Shown: positions 1 to 6,719 of the stretch, one piece after another
Numbering within the stretch: the stretch's first letter is position 1
How the letters are laid out: each line of letters opens with the position of its first letter
Assembly: GCA_038521775.1 (NCBI GenBank)
Contig: JBCBKN010000251.1
Span: 1-7,051, forward strand
Source of the DNA: J013 sp038521775
Lineage (GTDB): Bacteria > Pseudomonadota > Alphaproteobacteria > Rhodobacterales > Rhodobacteraceae
Reading direction: 5' to 3'
Length of the DNA: 7,051 nt
Position numbers and translations under genes: made by a program
Notes under the pieces: model-generated
Database searches by the model: none
Told to the model about the DNA's origin: nothing
The model's input: the letters and a program-made list of their open reading frames with translations, nothing else

Positions 1-91
1 CGGGTGGCGTGTTTCGGCGATCCAACCTGCGGCCCGCCCTCCGCGGCCCCTTCCGTCTCATACAAATGCCCCGGCGCATCTGGGCAGCGTC

Positions 92-111
92 CGGCACAGA
101 TCGGCACAGAT
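92..111. repeat. Perfect 10-bp tandem duplication
   Basis: The decamer CGGCACAGAT occurs twice, head to tail (92-101 and 102-111), with no mismatch. It lies four bases before the 11/12-bp array at 115-185. Its ten-base period is close to one helical turn, so both copies would face the same side of the DNA. Its role is unknown. It could be a paired protein-binding site or simply a slippage product. Confidence 0.8.
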
Positions 112-114
112 TTA

Positions 115-185
115 GCCAGTCTTGGGCCCAGTCTCAGCCCAGTCTCGGCCCAGTCTCGGCCCAGTCTTGGGCCCAGTCTCGGGCC
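115..185. repeat. Six-copy 11/12-bp tandem repeat array (CAGTCT core)
   Basis: The core CAGTCT begins at 117, 129, 140, 151, 162 and 174, giving spacings of 12, 11, 11, 11 and 12 bp. The consensus unit is close to CCCAGTCTCGG. The outer copies have TTGGG where the inner ones have TCGG or TCAG. The changing unit length shifts the reading frame from copy to copy, so the array is unlikely to be coding. The last unit can fold into a small hairpin (GGCCC at 170-174 with GGGCC at 181-185). The array ends about 160 bp before the proposed start of the GGDEF-EAL gene. Iterated binding sites for a regulator are possible but unproven. Confidence 0.85.
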
Positions 186-344
186 GGCACGGCGCTGCTA
201 AACACGCAGCTACAGCACGACCTCCGCGGCAAAACCACGATCGAAGCGGCCGCAACCAAAATCGCAGCAGCGTTACCATCCCTGGGGCCGGCGCTAACAG
301 ATCCTACACCATTTCGGGTCACGCTTCGGGCGAGTTGTGTGGGG

Positions 345-3300
345 ATGTGTTCTGTGTCTATGGGTGGTGTGAAACCGGCCGGCGGACGGCCGGTGTTTCG
401 AGAGGGTCTGGGCCGGACCCTGCTGCCGGTGCATTGGCCGGTGGCCCAAAAGCTTTTGGCGAGCTTTTGCATCAGCATGCTGCTGGTGCTGCTGGTCAGC
501 CGTGAGGGCCTCAGCGTCATGGACGCCGCCCAGGTCACCATCAATCTGGTCGAGGACCGCAACGCCCGCGATGTCCGCGAAACCCAGACGCTGGCGCGCA
601 CGATCGAGGCCATCGACAACCATGTCTATGCGCTGACCGATGCCGACAGTGTGGAGGAGGCCGTCGAGCATGAGGCGGCCATTTCGGAACGGGTGGCGCG
701 CCTTTTCCGCTCGGTCGATCTGCTTGCCACCTCCGACGTGATGGATCCCTGGACGCTGGAGCGGATGCGCGGTCTCATCGGCTCGGTGCAGGACCATGCC
801 GCAGAGCTGGTTCTGGTCGTCAAGCAATCGGTCGATGCGCGCCGCGCCGGCATTCAGCTCGGCCGCGATCTGCTGTCCAGCCATGCGATGTTCGAGCACA
901 CGCTGTCGCAGGAATATCACCGCGAGCAATCCTCCTTTGTGATCGGCGTTGACCTGCTGCGCCGCGAGGATCGGGCCCGCCAGCAAATGGTCCGCCAGCT
1001 GCACAGAGCCCCGGCGATGGACCCGCCCACGCGCCAGATGGTGGCCGCCGCGCTGGCGCATGTCACGGCCCGCCTGGCCGGAGCGGAGCTGGACCGAACC
1101 CGCCAGGCGCTCCTTGCCGCGGCCTCGGGCATCGCGCCTGACGGCATCGCGGCGCAGGAGCTGCGCGATGCGCTTGCCCGGCTTGCCGCCGCATCGACGC
1201 CGCTGGCCCCGGCCGCCGCCCTCGCCGACATCGCCACCCTCTCCGCGCTCGGGCCGCGGGCCCTGCGCCAGCCGCAGGCGGCCCCGGCACGAGCACCGCC
1301 GGTTCCGGCCACAGCCCCAACCACGGCCCAAACCACGGTTCCGGCCACAGCCCCAACCACGGCCCCAACCTCGGCCCCAACCACGCTTCCAGCCTCGGTT
1401 CCGGACACGCTGGCAGGCTTTGCCGAGCGCACCGGCGAGATCAACGCGCTGCGCGCCGAGATCAGCACCGTGATGGGCATGCGGCTTTCAGCCTCCAAGG
1501 CCCGCAATCTGACCGAGCTCAGCCGCTATGGTCCGCTCTTTGACGCGGCACGGGTGAATGCCGAGGCGGCGCTGCGGCGTCTGGAGGCGCACCGCACCAT
1601 GCCCGCGCTGCATGACGCCACGCTGCGGGTGCTGGCGCTTGCCGGGCCGCACGGCGTTTTCGATGCGCGGCGCGAAGAACTGTCGCGGCAGTTCTCGCGC
1701 GACCAGCGCGTCGCCCGGCTGGAACGGGTGATCCAGGAAATCTCGGCCGACGCGACGCTGCTGTCGACCGCTGCCAGCGCCAATGCCACCCTGGCCACCA
1801 GCGCATTGTCGCAGCGGCTGTCGGCCGGGCAAGACCGCACGCTGGTTCTGGCCGCGGTGGCGTTTCTGGTCTGCGGGCTGGTTGCGGTGCTGATCATGCG
1901 CGCGGTCTCCAACCCGCTGCGCGCCATGGCCCGGCTGATGCGCGACATCGCGCGCGGCGAATACGGCGCCCCGATCCCCTATCAGGCGCGCTGCGACGAG
2001 CTGGGCGAGATGGCCCGCTCGATGGAGGTGTTTGCCGATGCGATGCGCGACCTGTCGCATTCGCGCGACGATCTGCGCCGCACCGCGCTGACCGATCCGC
2101 TGACCGGCCTGCCCAACCGCCGGGGGCTGGCCGCGGCGATGACCGACCTCTCGGCCCTTGCCGATGCCAAGACCCAGCATGCGGTCATGCATGTCGATCT
2201 CGACCGCTTCAAGGCGGTGAATGACACGCTGGGCCATGCGGCGGGCGATCATGTGCTGATGCATTGCGCGCGCATCCTCACCTCGGTGACCCGGCGCACC
2301 GACATCGTGGCCCGGGTGGGCGGCGATGAGTTTGCCGTCCTCTGCCGCGACCCGGCCACCCAGGATCTGGCGGCGGCCATCGCCACCCGGCTGATCGAAG
2401 AGATGTCCGAGCCGATCCCCTACAAGGACCGGCAATGCCAGATCGGCGCCAGCATCGGCATCGCGCTCTGGAAGCCCAGCGTCGAACCGGATGGGGAGCG
2501 CGCGCTGGCCGATGCCGATATCGCGCTTTACGACGCCAAATCCGACGGGCGCGGCCGCCATTGCTTTTTTGAAGAGGCGATGCGCTACCGCATTCTGCAC
2601 AGTGCCGAGCTCGCCCGCGAAATCGAGCAGGGGCTGGACCGCGACGAGTTCGAGCCCTTCCTGCAGCCCCAAATCGATCTGACGACCGGTGCGCTGGTCG
2701 GCTATGAGGCGCTGGCGCGCTGGCGGCACCCCCGGCGCGGGCTTTTGCACCCGTCGGATTTTCTCGAGGCCGCCGAAGAGGCCCGGCTGCTCGACCGGCT
2801 CGACGAGCGCATGCTCACCCTGGCCTGCAGCGCGCTGCGCCAGCTTGAACGCGGCGGCTTTCCCGCACCGCAGGTCAGCGTCAATATCTGCGCCTCGCGG
2901 CTGGGCGATCCTGCCCTGGTCGACAGCGTGAAATGGACCGTCGACCAGTTCGGGCTGAAGACCTCGCAGTTGGGCATCGAGGTGCTGGAATCGGTGCTCT
3001 TGAACGAGCGCGCCGGCCATGCGCCCGACAATATCCGCAGCTTTGCCGCGGCAGGATTTCCCATCGAGCTTGACGATTTCGGCACCGGCCATGCGGCCAT
3101 CTCCAACCTGCGCAAATTCCCCGTCGACCGGCTGAAGATCGACCGCGATTTTGTCGCCGGGATCGATGCGGACAATGAGCTGCGCATGATCACCGAAGCG
3201 ATCAGCCGCATGGGCCACAGCCTGGGCCTGCAGATCATGGCCGAAGGGGTCGAGACGGAGGCCGAGCTTGCCGTGGTCCGCGCGCTGGGCTGCGACACCG

Positions 3301-3434
3301 CGCAAGGCTTCCTGATCGCCCGGCCGATGCCGCTCGACGAGCTGGAACGCTGGCTGAGCGCCCGTGCCGCGCAGGACCCCACGGCCGACTGGACCGCCGC
3401 CTTGGGCCGCGGGCAAACCGCACAGGCGGGCTGA
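345..3434 (+). CDS. Membrane-bound GGDEF-EAL c-di-GMP cyclase/phosphodiesterase with large periplasmic sensor
   Basis: A 1029-residue inner-membrane protein predicted to make and/or degrade c-di-GMP in response to a periplasmic signal. Order: TM1 (~36-51), periplasmic region (~53-498), TM2 (~499-518), HAMP (~522-570), GGDEF (~581-745), EAL (~757-1010). The cyclase domain has DPLTGLPNRR (584-593), intact GGDEF (659-663) and an RxxD inhibitory site (RRTD, 650-653) exactly five residues before it. The EAL domain has EAL (788-790), N847, E879, E882, DDFGTG (910-915), K931, E967 and Q987, so the known metal-binding and catalytic set is complete. Both activities therefore look possible; family experience is that one often dominates. 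The periplasmic part contains a Pro/Thr/Ala repeat linker (320-355); after it, helices ending in GVFDARREEL resemble TorS-like sensors. The start is uncertain: ATG 345 has a weak GGGCGAG ten bases upstream, and ATG 360 is an alternative. The frame is open further upstream but that part looks non-coding. Confidence 0.93.
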   Translation: MCSVSMGGVKPAGGRPVFREGLGRTLLPVHWPVAQKLLASFCISMLLVLLVSREGLSVMDAAQVTINLVEDRNARDVRETQTLARTIEAIDNHVYALTDADSVEEAVEHEAAISERVARLFRSVDLLATSDVMDPWTLERMRGLIGSVQDHAAELVLVVKQSVDARRAGIQLGRDLLSSHAMFEHTLSQEYHREQSSFVIGVDLLRREDRARQQMVRQLHRAPAMDPPTRQMVAAALAHVTARLAGAELDRTRQALLAAASGIAPDGIAAQELRDALARLAAASTPLAPAAALADIATLSALGPRALRQPQAAPARAPPVPATAPTTAQTTVPATAPTTAPTSAPTTLPASVPDTLAGFAERTGEINALRAEISTVMGMRLSASKARNLTELSRYGPLFDAARVNAEAALRRLEAHRTMPALHDATLRVLALAGPHGVFDARREELSRQFSRDQRVARLERVIQEISADATLLSTAASANATLATSALSQRLSAGQDRTLVLAAVAFLVCGLVAVLIMRAVSNPLRAMARLMRDIARGEYGAPIPYQARCDELGEMARSMEVFADAMRDLSHSRDDLRRTALTDPLTGLPNRRGLAAAMTDLSALADAKTQHAVMHVDLDRFKAVNDTLGHAAGDHVLMHCARILTSVTRRTDIVARVGGDEFAVLCRDPATQDLAAAIATRLIEEMSEPIPYKDRQCQIGASIGIALWKPSVEPDGERALADADIALYDAKSDGRGRHCFFEEAMRYRILHSAELAREIEQGLDRDEFEPFLQPQIDLTTGALVGYEALARWRHPRRGLLHPSDFLEAAEEARLLDRLDERMLTLACSALRQLERGGFPAPQVSVNICASRLGDPALVDSVKWTVDQFGLKTSQLGIEVLESVLLNERAGHAPDNIRSFAAAGFPIELDDFGTGHAAISNLRKFPVDRLKIDRDFVAGIDADNELRMITEAISRMGHSLGLQIMAEGVETEAELAVVRALGCDTAQGFLIARPMPLDELERWLSARAAQDPTADWTAALGRGQTAQAG
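1302..1409 (+). repeat. Nine-unit 12-bp in-frame minisatellite encoding x-P-x-T linker
   Basis: Nine consecutive 12-bp units start at 1302, each encoding four residues of the form x-Pro-x-Thr/Ser (for example VPAT, APTT). The commonest unit is GCCCCAACCACG, at 1314, 1350 and 1374 exactly. A higher-order 36-bp period (three units) is visible: 1302-1337 and 1338-1373 differ at only two or three positions, and the third block (1374-1409) is more diverged. Because the unit is a multiple of three, gain or loss of copies keeps the reading frame. It makes a flexible extracytoplasmic linker at residues 320-355 of the GGDEF-EAL protein, between two mainly helical parts of the sensor. Confidence 0.9.
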
Positions 3435-3458
3435 TCGCGCATCCCCACTGGCTGGCCA

Positions 3459-3494
3459 CGGGCGAGAGCGGGCCCAGCGCCGCCTCGGCGCCCG
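3459..3494 (+). terminator. Possible hairpin after the GGDEF-EAL gene
   Basis: CGGGCG at 3459-3464 can pair with CGCCCG at 3489-3494, beginning 24 bases after the stop codon. The 24-base interior could add a few pairs. No T-run follows, so it is not a textbook intrinsic terminator. It may protect the mRNA 3' end or assist Rho-dependent termination. Confidence 0.25.
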
Positions 3495-3600
3495 GCCCCA
3501 AAGCGGCGGAGGAGGTCGTCACGCAACCTCAGGCTTCCGGTCGGCCAATCAACCCGCGCGATGCGTCCGGCCGGTGACCCGGCGTTTGATCTGCTGGCAC

Positions 3601-3686
3601 GGCCAGCGGTGCCCCCCGGGAATCCAGCCGGGGCCAGCGATGCCCCCCGGAGAACCCGGCCGGCGGGGCAAACCATGCCCGCCGGG
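3601..3686. repeat. Degenerate three-copy intergenic repeat (TGCCCCCCGG core)
   Basis: GGCCAGCGRTGCCCCCCGGR occurs at 3601-3620 and 3632-3651 with one or two mismatches (period 31). A third, shorter relative with core TGCCCGCCGGGA begins at 3676 (35 bp on). Each copy is followed by a complementary CCGG-rich stretch. For example CCCCGG (3614-3619) can pair with CCGGGG (3628-3633) around an eight-base loop. The arrangement suggests duplication of a hairpin-forming module between the convergent genes. Confidence 0.6.
3660..3685. terminator. Strong hairpin, candidate bidirectional terminator
   Basis: CCGGCGGG (3660-3667) pairs perfectly with CCCGCCGG (3678-3685). Two further inner pairs (CA/TG) are possible if one G is bulged, leaving a small A-rich loop. 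It lies 27-52 bases beyond the metG stop codon and roughly 230 bases beyond the GGDEF-EAL stop codon, so it could act on both transcripts. There is no T-run on either side, so it could act as a stable 3' end barrier and not as a classical intrinsic terminator. Confidence 0.4.
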
Positions 3687-3694
3687 AGCTCAGG

Positions 3695-3709
3695 CGGCGG
3701 GGCCCGCCG
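3695..3709 (-). terminator. Small inverted repeat directly after metG stop
   Basis: CGGCGGG (3695-3701) and CCCGCCG (3703-3709) form a near-perfect inverted repeat centred on one G, giving a usable stem of about five pairs. It begins two bases beyond the metG stop codon, closer than most intrinsic terminators, and lacks a T-run. It may add to the 3' structure together with the larger hairpin at 3660-3685. Confidence 0.25.
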
Positions 3710-3711
3710 GC

Positions 3712-5433
3712 TCACATGCCCGAAAACCGCGCCTCCATCTCCGCCCGCGTGGCATCGTCCATCTTGGCAAAGAGGTTTTCGGGCACCACAAAGGGCTGCC
3801 CCGGGGCGAGCAGGGACAGCGCCGCATCGCCCGTTGGCCAGCCGGCATCCCCCAGCCCGAAGGCCGCGCGGATCTTGCCCGCCGCCTCGGGGATAAAGGG
3901 CGCCGAGACATGGCCGTAAAGCGCCGCGAGGTTGAGCGCAAAGCGGGTGATCGCCGCGGCCCGGTCGGGGTCGTCCTTGATCGCGGCCCAGGGGGCGGCG
4001 GCCTGCAGATACTCATTGCCCGCCACCCACAGCCCGCGCAGCGCACCGGCCGCCTTGCGAAACTCCATCGCCTCCAGATGCGCCTCATAGGCCGCATGCT
4101 GCTCTGCAATGGCCGCCGACACCGCCGCCTCCTCGGGCCCATAGGCGCCGGCCTTGGGCACCGCCTCGCCAAAGCGCGACCGGCAGAACTTGGTCACTCG
4201 GCTGATGAAATTGCCCAGCACATCGGCCAGATCCTTGTTCACCCCGGCCTGGAACGCCTCCCAGGTGAACTCGCTGTCCGAGCTTTCGGGCACATTGGCC
4301 ATCAGCCACCAGCGCCAGGTGTCGGCCGGCAGGATGGCGAGCGCCTGATCCATAAAGACCCCGCGCCCCTTGGAGGTGGAGAACTGCCCGCCCTGATAGT
4401 TCAGGTAGTTGAAGCTTTTGATGTAATCGACCAGCTTCCAGGGCTCGGCCCCGTCATGATTTGCGCCCATCAGCGTGGCGGGAAAGCTCAGCGTGTGAAA
4501 GGGCACATTGTCCTTGCCCATGAACTGGACATAGCGCACATCGTCCGCGCCCAGATCGGTGCGCCACCAGCGCTGCCAGGCGGCATCCTCCAGCCCCTGC
4601 GCATCGGCCCATTCGGCGGTGGCAGCGATGTATTCGATGGGCGCGTCGAACCAGACATAGAAGACCTTGCCCTCCATCCCCGGCCAGGGCGCATCGCCGC
4701 GGCGCACCGGCACGCCCCAGTCAAGATCGCGGGTGATGCCGCGATCCTGCAGCCCATCGCCATCGCGCAGCCATTTCTTGGCAATGGATGTCGACAGCAC
4801 CGGCCAGTCGGTCTTGCTCCCGATCCAGGCCTCCAGCCGGTCGCGCATCGCCGATTGGCGCAGATAAAGATGCACGGTCTCGCGCACCTCCAGATCCGTC
4901 GAGCCCGAGATGGCCGAGCGCGGGTTGATCAGATCCGTCGGGTCGAGCTGCTTGGTGCAGTTCTCGCACTGATCGCCGCGGGCGCTTTCATAGCCGCAAT
5001 TGGGACAGGTCCCCTCGATATAGCGATCGGGCAGGAACCGCCCATCGGCATGGGAATAGACCTGCCGCTCGCTCACCTCCTCGATCAGCCCGGCATCGGC
5101 CAGCCGCCCGGCAAAATGCTGGGTCAGCGCGTGGTTGCGCGCCGAGGAGGAGCGCCCGTAATGATCGAAGGAAAGCGCGAACCCGTCGGCCAGCCGCTTT
5201 TGCACCGCATACATCTCGGCGCAATACGCGGCCACCGGCTTGCCGGCCTTGGCCGCGGCCAGCTCGGCCGGGGTGCCATGCTCGTCGGTCGCGCAGATGA
5301 ACATCACCTCATGGCCCTGCGCGCGCATGGTGCGGGCATAGACGTCCGACGGGAGCTGGGAGCCCACCAGATTGCCCAGATGCTTGACCCCGTTGATATA
5401 GGGCAGCGCGGAGGTGATGAGGATGCGTGCCAT
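3712..5433 (-). CDS. metG: Methionyl-tRNA synthetase
   Basis: A cytoplasmic class I aminoacyl-tRNA synthetase of 573 residues that charges tRNA-Met (initiator and elongator) with methionine using ATP; expected to be essential. Visible landmarks: PYINGVKHLGN (11-21), the HIGH-type ATP-binding signature; a four-cysteine zinc knuckle CxxC-x9-CxxC (C143, C146, C156, C159); WFDAPIEYI (261-269) and GKDNVPFH (306-313), typical of the MetRS active site; QFSTSKGRG (350-358), the KMSKS-type loop. The first lysine of that loop is Gln here. There is no C-terminal EMAP-type tRNA-binding/dimerisation domain, in line with a length shorter than the ~677-residue E. coli enzyme. I chose ATG at 5433 because it begins the conserved MARILITSALPY segment and has AAGGA eight bases upstream. 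The frame is open to 5493, but that extension overlaps the end of the transporter gene. The 43-bp gap to that gene suggests possible co-transcription. Confidence 0.97.
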   Translation of the reverse strand: MARILITSALPYINGVKHLGNLVGSQLPSDVYARTMRAQGHEVMFICATDEHGTPAELAAAKAGKPVAAYCAEMYAVQKRLADGFALSFDHYGRSSSARNHALTQHFAGRLADAGLIEEVSERQVYSHADGRFLPDRYIEGTCPNCGYESARGDQCENCTKQLDPTDLINPRSAISGSTDLEVRETVHLYLRQSAMRDRLEAWIGSKTDWPVLSTSIAKKWLRDGDGLQDRGITRDLDWGVPVRRGDAPWPGMEGKVFYVWFDAPIEYIAATAEWADAQGLEDAAWQRWWRTDLGADDVRYVQFMGKDNVPFHTLSFPATLMGANHDGAEPWKLVDYIKSFNYLNYQGGQFSTSKGRGVFMDQALAILPADTWRWWLMANVPESSDSEFTWEAFQAGVNKDLADVLGNFISRVTKFCRSRFGEAVPKAGAYGPEEAAVSAAIAEQHAAYEAHLEAMEFRKAAGALRGLWVAGNEYLQAAAPWAAIKDDPDRAAAITRFALNLAALYGHVSAPFIPEAAGKIRAAFGLGDAGWPTGDAALSLLAPGQPFVVPENLFAKMDDATRAEMEARFSGM

Positions 5434-5436
5434 CGG

Positions 5437-5446
5437 TCCTTTCCTT
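5437..5446 (-). promoter_or_regulatory. Ribosome binding site deciding the metG start
   Basis: Read on the minus strand the sequence is AAGGAAAGGA. The first AAGGA ends eight bases before the ATG at 5433, a good spacing, while the second AGGA is only three bases away. This supports 5433 over upstream in-frame ATGs, including the one at 5493. Confidence 0.7.
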
Positions 5447-5476
5447 TTGCGTGAAGAGGCCGCTTGCATACGCGGT

Positions 5477-6709
5477 TCAGCCCGGCCCGTCACCCCTCTT
5501 GGGCCTGCGCCGCAGCATCCGCCCGATCAGAAAACTCGTCCGAGGCGTGTAGCGATAGGCGGTGCGGGTCGTGGCCACGGGGCGCCGGGTCATGCGGTAA
5601 AACCCAAAGAGGATCAGCGCCAGATGCGCCGCCCCGATAAGCGTGAACAGCGCCTCGGGCCCGCGCGCCTCGATCAGGGCCGAGGCGCCCAGCGGGGCCG
5701 CAATCGCCCCCACGGCATAGAGAAACATCAGCGAGGCATTGAGCTCGGTCATTTCCTCGCGCCTGGCAAAATCATTGGCATGCGCGGTGGATAGCGAAAA
5801 GAGCGGCATCGTGGCAAAGCCAAACGCGCCGGCCGCCAGAAACGCCATCGCGCCGGCCGGGCGCGTCACGGTGATCGCCGCGCAGACGATCAGGGCCAGC
5901 GCCGAGGCGCCGATCAGCACCCAGCGCCGGTCGAACTTGTCGGCCAGCCAGCCCGCGGGGATCTGCGCCAGCGCCCCGCCCAGAATGCCCGCGGCGAGGA
6001 AAAACCCCACCTCGCGCGGCTCCAGCCCGATCCGCGCGCCGTAAACCGGCCCGACCATCCGAAAGGCCGGCATGGTCACCCCCGCGGCCATCACCCCGGC
6101 CACGCCCAGCGGCGACAGGCGGATCGCGGCCAGCGGGCGCAGCCGCGGCGCCTTGGGGGTCTCGGGCTCCACCGCGCTGGTCAGCGTCAGCGGCAACAGG
6201 CACATCACGCAAAGGATCGCGAGGATGTTGTAGGAGATATAGGAGGCGGGCTCGAGAAACCCGATCATCGCCTGGCTGATCAGCGAGGCGCCCAGATCGA
6301 CCAGGCGGTAGACCCCCAGCACCCGCCCGCGCGTGGCATTGGTGACCTTGGCCTGCATCCAGACCTCGGCCACGGTATAGGCGCCGGCCACGGCAAAGCC
6401 GGTCATGATGCGCAGGCCGGCCCAGAGCCCAGGCTCGACCAGCAGCGGATGCGCCACCGCCCCGATCGCGCCCACCGCGGCAAAGGCGGCAAAGGCGCGG
6501 ATATGCCCCACCCCGCCCATCAGCCGTGGCGCTAGCCAGCAGCCCACAAAGAAGCCCACGAAATGGGCCGAGCCCAGCAGCCCGATCTCGGTGGTGGAAA
6601 ACCCCGCGGCCAGCCCGCTCAGCGCATCCAGGGGCCCAAGCGCGCCCGAGCCGAGCTGCACAAACGAGATCGACGCAAAGAGGGCCGCAAAGGAGATGAT
6701 CAGGCGCAT
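5477..6709 (-). CDS. Major facilitator superfamily transporter, YcaD-like
   Basis: A 410-residue inner-membrane permease, probably with twelve membrane helices, expected to move a small solute by a secondary (ion-coupled) mechanism. The substrate cannot be read from sequence. The N-terminal half has helices at about 4-22, 42-62, 72-90, 94-115, 130-150 and 160-178. A YcaD-type pattern spans helix 4 and the loop after it: LRIMTGFAVAGAYTVAEVWM (99-118), then TRGRVLGVY (126-134). A charged central loop (181-197) separates the halves. The second half has a motif-A-like loop GWLADKFDRRWVL (253-265) and AHANDF (309-314), another feature I associate with YcaD relatives. The basic tail (about 374-405, many Arg) is cytoplasmic by the positive-inside rule. 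The start has GGAGG five bases upstream and directly precedes the first helix. It is first of two same-strand genes, with metG 43 bp downstream. A role in methionine uptake would be a guess from position only. Confidence 0.9.
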   Translation of the reverse strand: MRLIISFAALFASISFVQLGSGALGPLDALSGLAAGFSTTEIGLLGSAHFVGFFVGCWLAPRLMGGVGHIRAFAAFAAVGAIGAVAHPLLVEPGLWAGLRIMTGFAVAGAYTVAEVWMQAKVTNATRGRVLGVYRLVDLGASLISQAMIGFLEPASYISYNILAILCVMCLLPLTLTSAVEPETPKAPRLRPLAAIRLSPLGVAGVMAAGVTMPAFRMVGPVYGARIGLEPREVGFFLAAGILGGALAQIPAGWLADKFDRRWVLIGASALALIVCAAITVTRPAGAMAFLAAGAFGFATMPLFSLSTAHANDFARREEMTELNASLMFLYAVGAIAAPLGASALIEARGPEALFTLIGAAHLALILFGFYRMTRRPVATTRTAYRYTPRTSFLIGRMLRRRPKRGDGPG

Positions 6710-6714
6710 CGACG

Positions 6715-6719
6715 CCTCC
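6715..6719 (-). promoter_or_regulatory. Ribosome binding site of the transporter gene
   Basis: Minus-strand GGAGG, within AAGGGAGG, lies five bases before the ATG at 6709. It is the best Shine-Dalgarno match in the window and fixes the transporter start. Confidence 0.75.

Larger units (their letters stand above)
1..344. other. Non-coding leader with short tandem repeats upstream of the GGDEF-EAL gene
   Basis: I see no convincing gene here. A plus-strand reading frame continuous with the downstream gene is open back to position 9, but its translation (rich in Ser, Gln, Trp, Pro and Arg) has no domain character. It also crosses a repeat array whose units are 11 or 12 bp long, so copies are read in different frames, which argues against translation. 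The stretch from about 190 to 325 is less G+C-rich than the rest and probably contains the promoter of the downstream gene, but I could not pick a credible -35/-10 pair. A minus-strand ATG at 59-61 opens a short frame running off the left edge, so part of a divergent gene cannot be excluded. Confidence 0.55.
3435..3711. other. Intergenic region between converging genes
   Basis: These 277 bp separate the stop codon of the plus-strand GGDEF-EAL gene from the stop codon of minus-strand metG. I find no believable gene: short open frames translate to Pro/Gly/Arg-rich low-complexity sequence. The region has several G+C-rich inverted repeats and a degenerate three-copy direct repeat (listed separately). 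Termination of both converging transcripts must happen here or by reading into the opposite gene. Confidence 0.7.

Noticed and set aside
1..61. Minus-strand start of a divergent gene (ATG at 59-61 running off the left edge)
   Set aside because: Only about 20 Arg-rich codons are visible, with a weak ribosome binding site. There is not enough to call a gene.
115..185. CRISPR-like array
   Set aside because: The units are 11-12 bp and directly adjacent, with no unique spacers and no cas genes.
9..344. N-terminal extension of the GGDEF-EAL protein by 112 residues
   Set aside because: It would be read through an 11/12-bp repeat array in changing frames, has no domain character, and would put a long Arg/Ser/Gln-rich tail ahead of TM1. 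The start was placed at 345, with 360 as alternative.
294..1331. 345-codon minus-strand frame opposite the sensor region
   Set aside because: Arg/Gly/Gln/His-rich low-complexity product opposite a well-supported membrane protein.
1488..3416. 642-codon open frame antisense to the GGDEF-EAL gene
   Set aside because: It is a shadow caused by G+C-rich codon use. The sense strand has complete GGDEF and EAL motifs, while the antisense product is His/Gln/Arg-rich without domains.
3561..3896. 111-codon plus-strand frame in the convergent intergenic region
   Set aside because: Pro/Ala/Arg-rich, passes through repeats and hairpins, and runs into metG in antisense.
3364..5454. 696-codon open frame antisense to metG
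   Set aside because: Same artefact. The minus strand encodes an unmistakable methionyl-tRNA synthetase.
5434..5476. T-box or SAM riboswitch ahead of metG
   Set aside because: The 43-bp gap is too short for either and shows none of their conserved elements.
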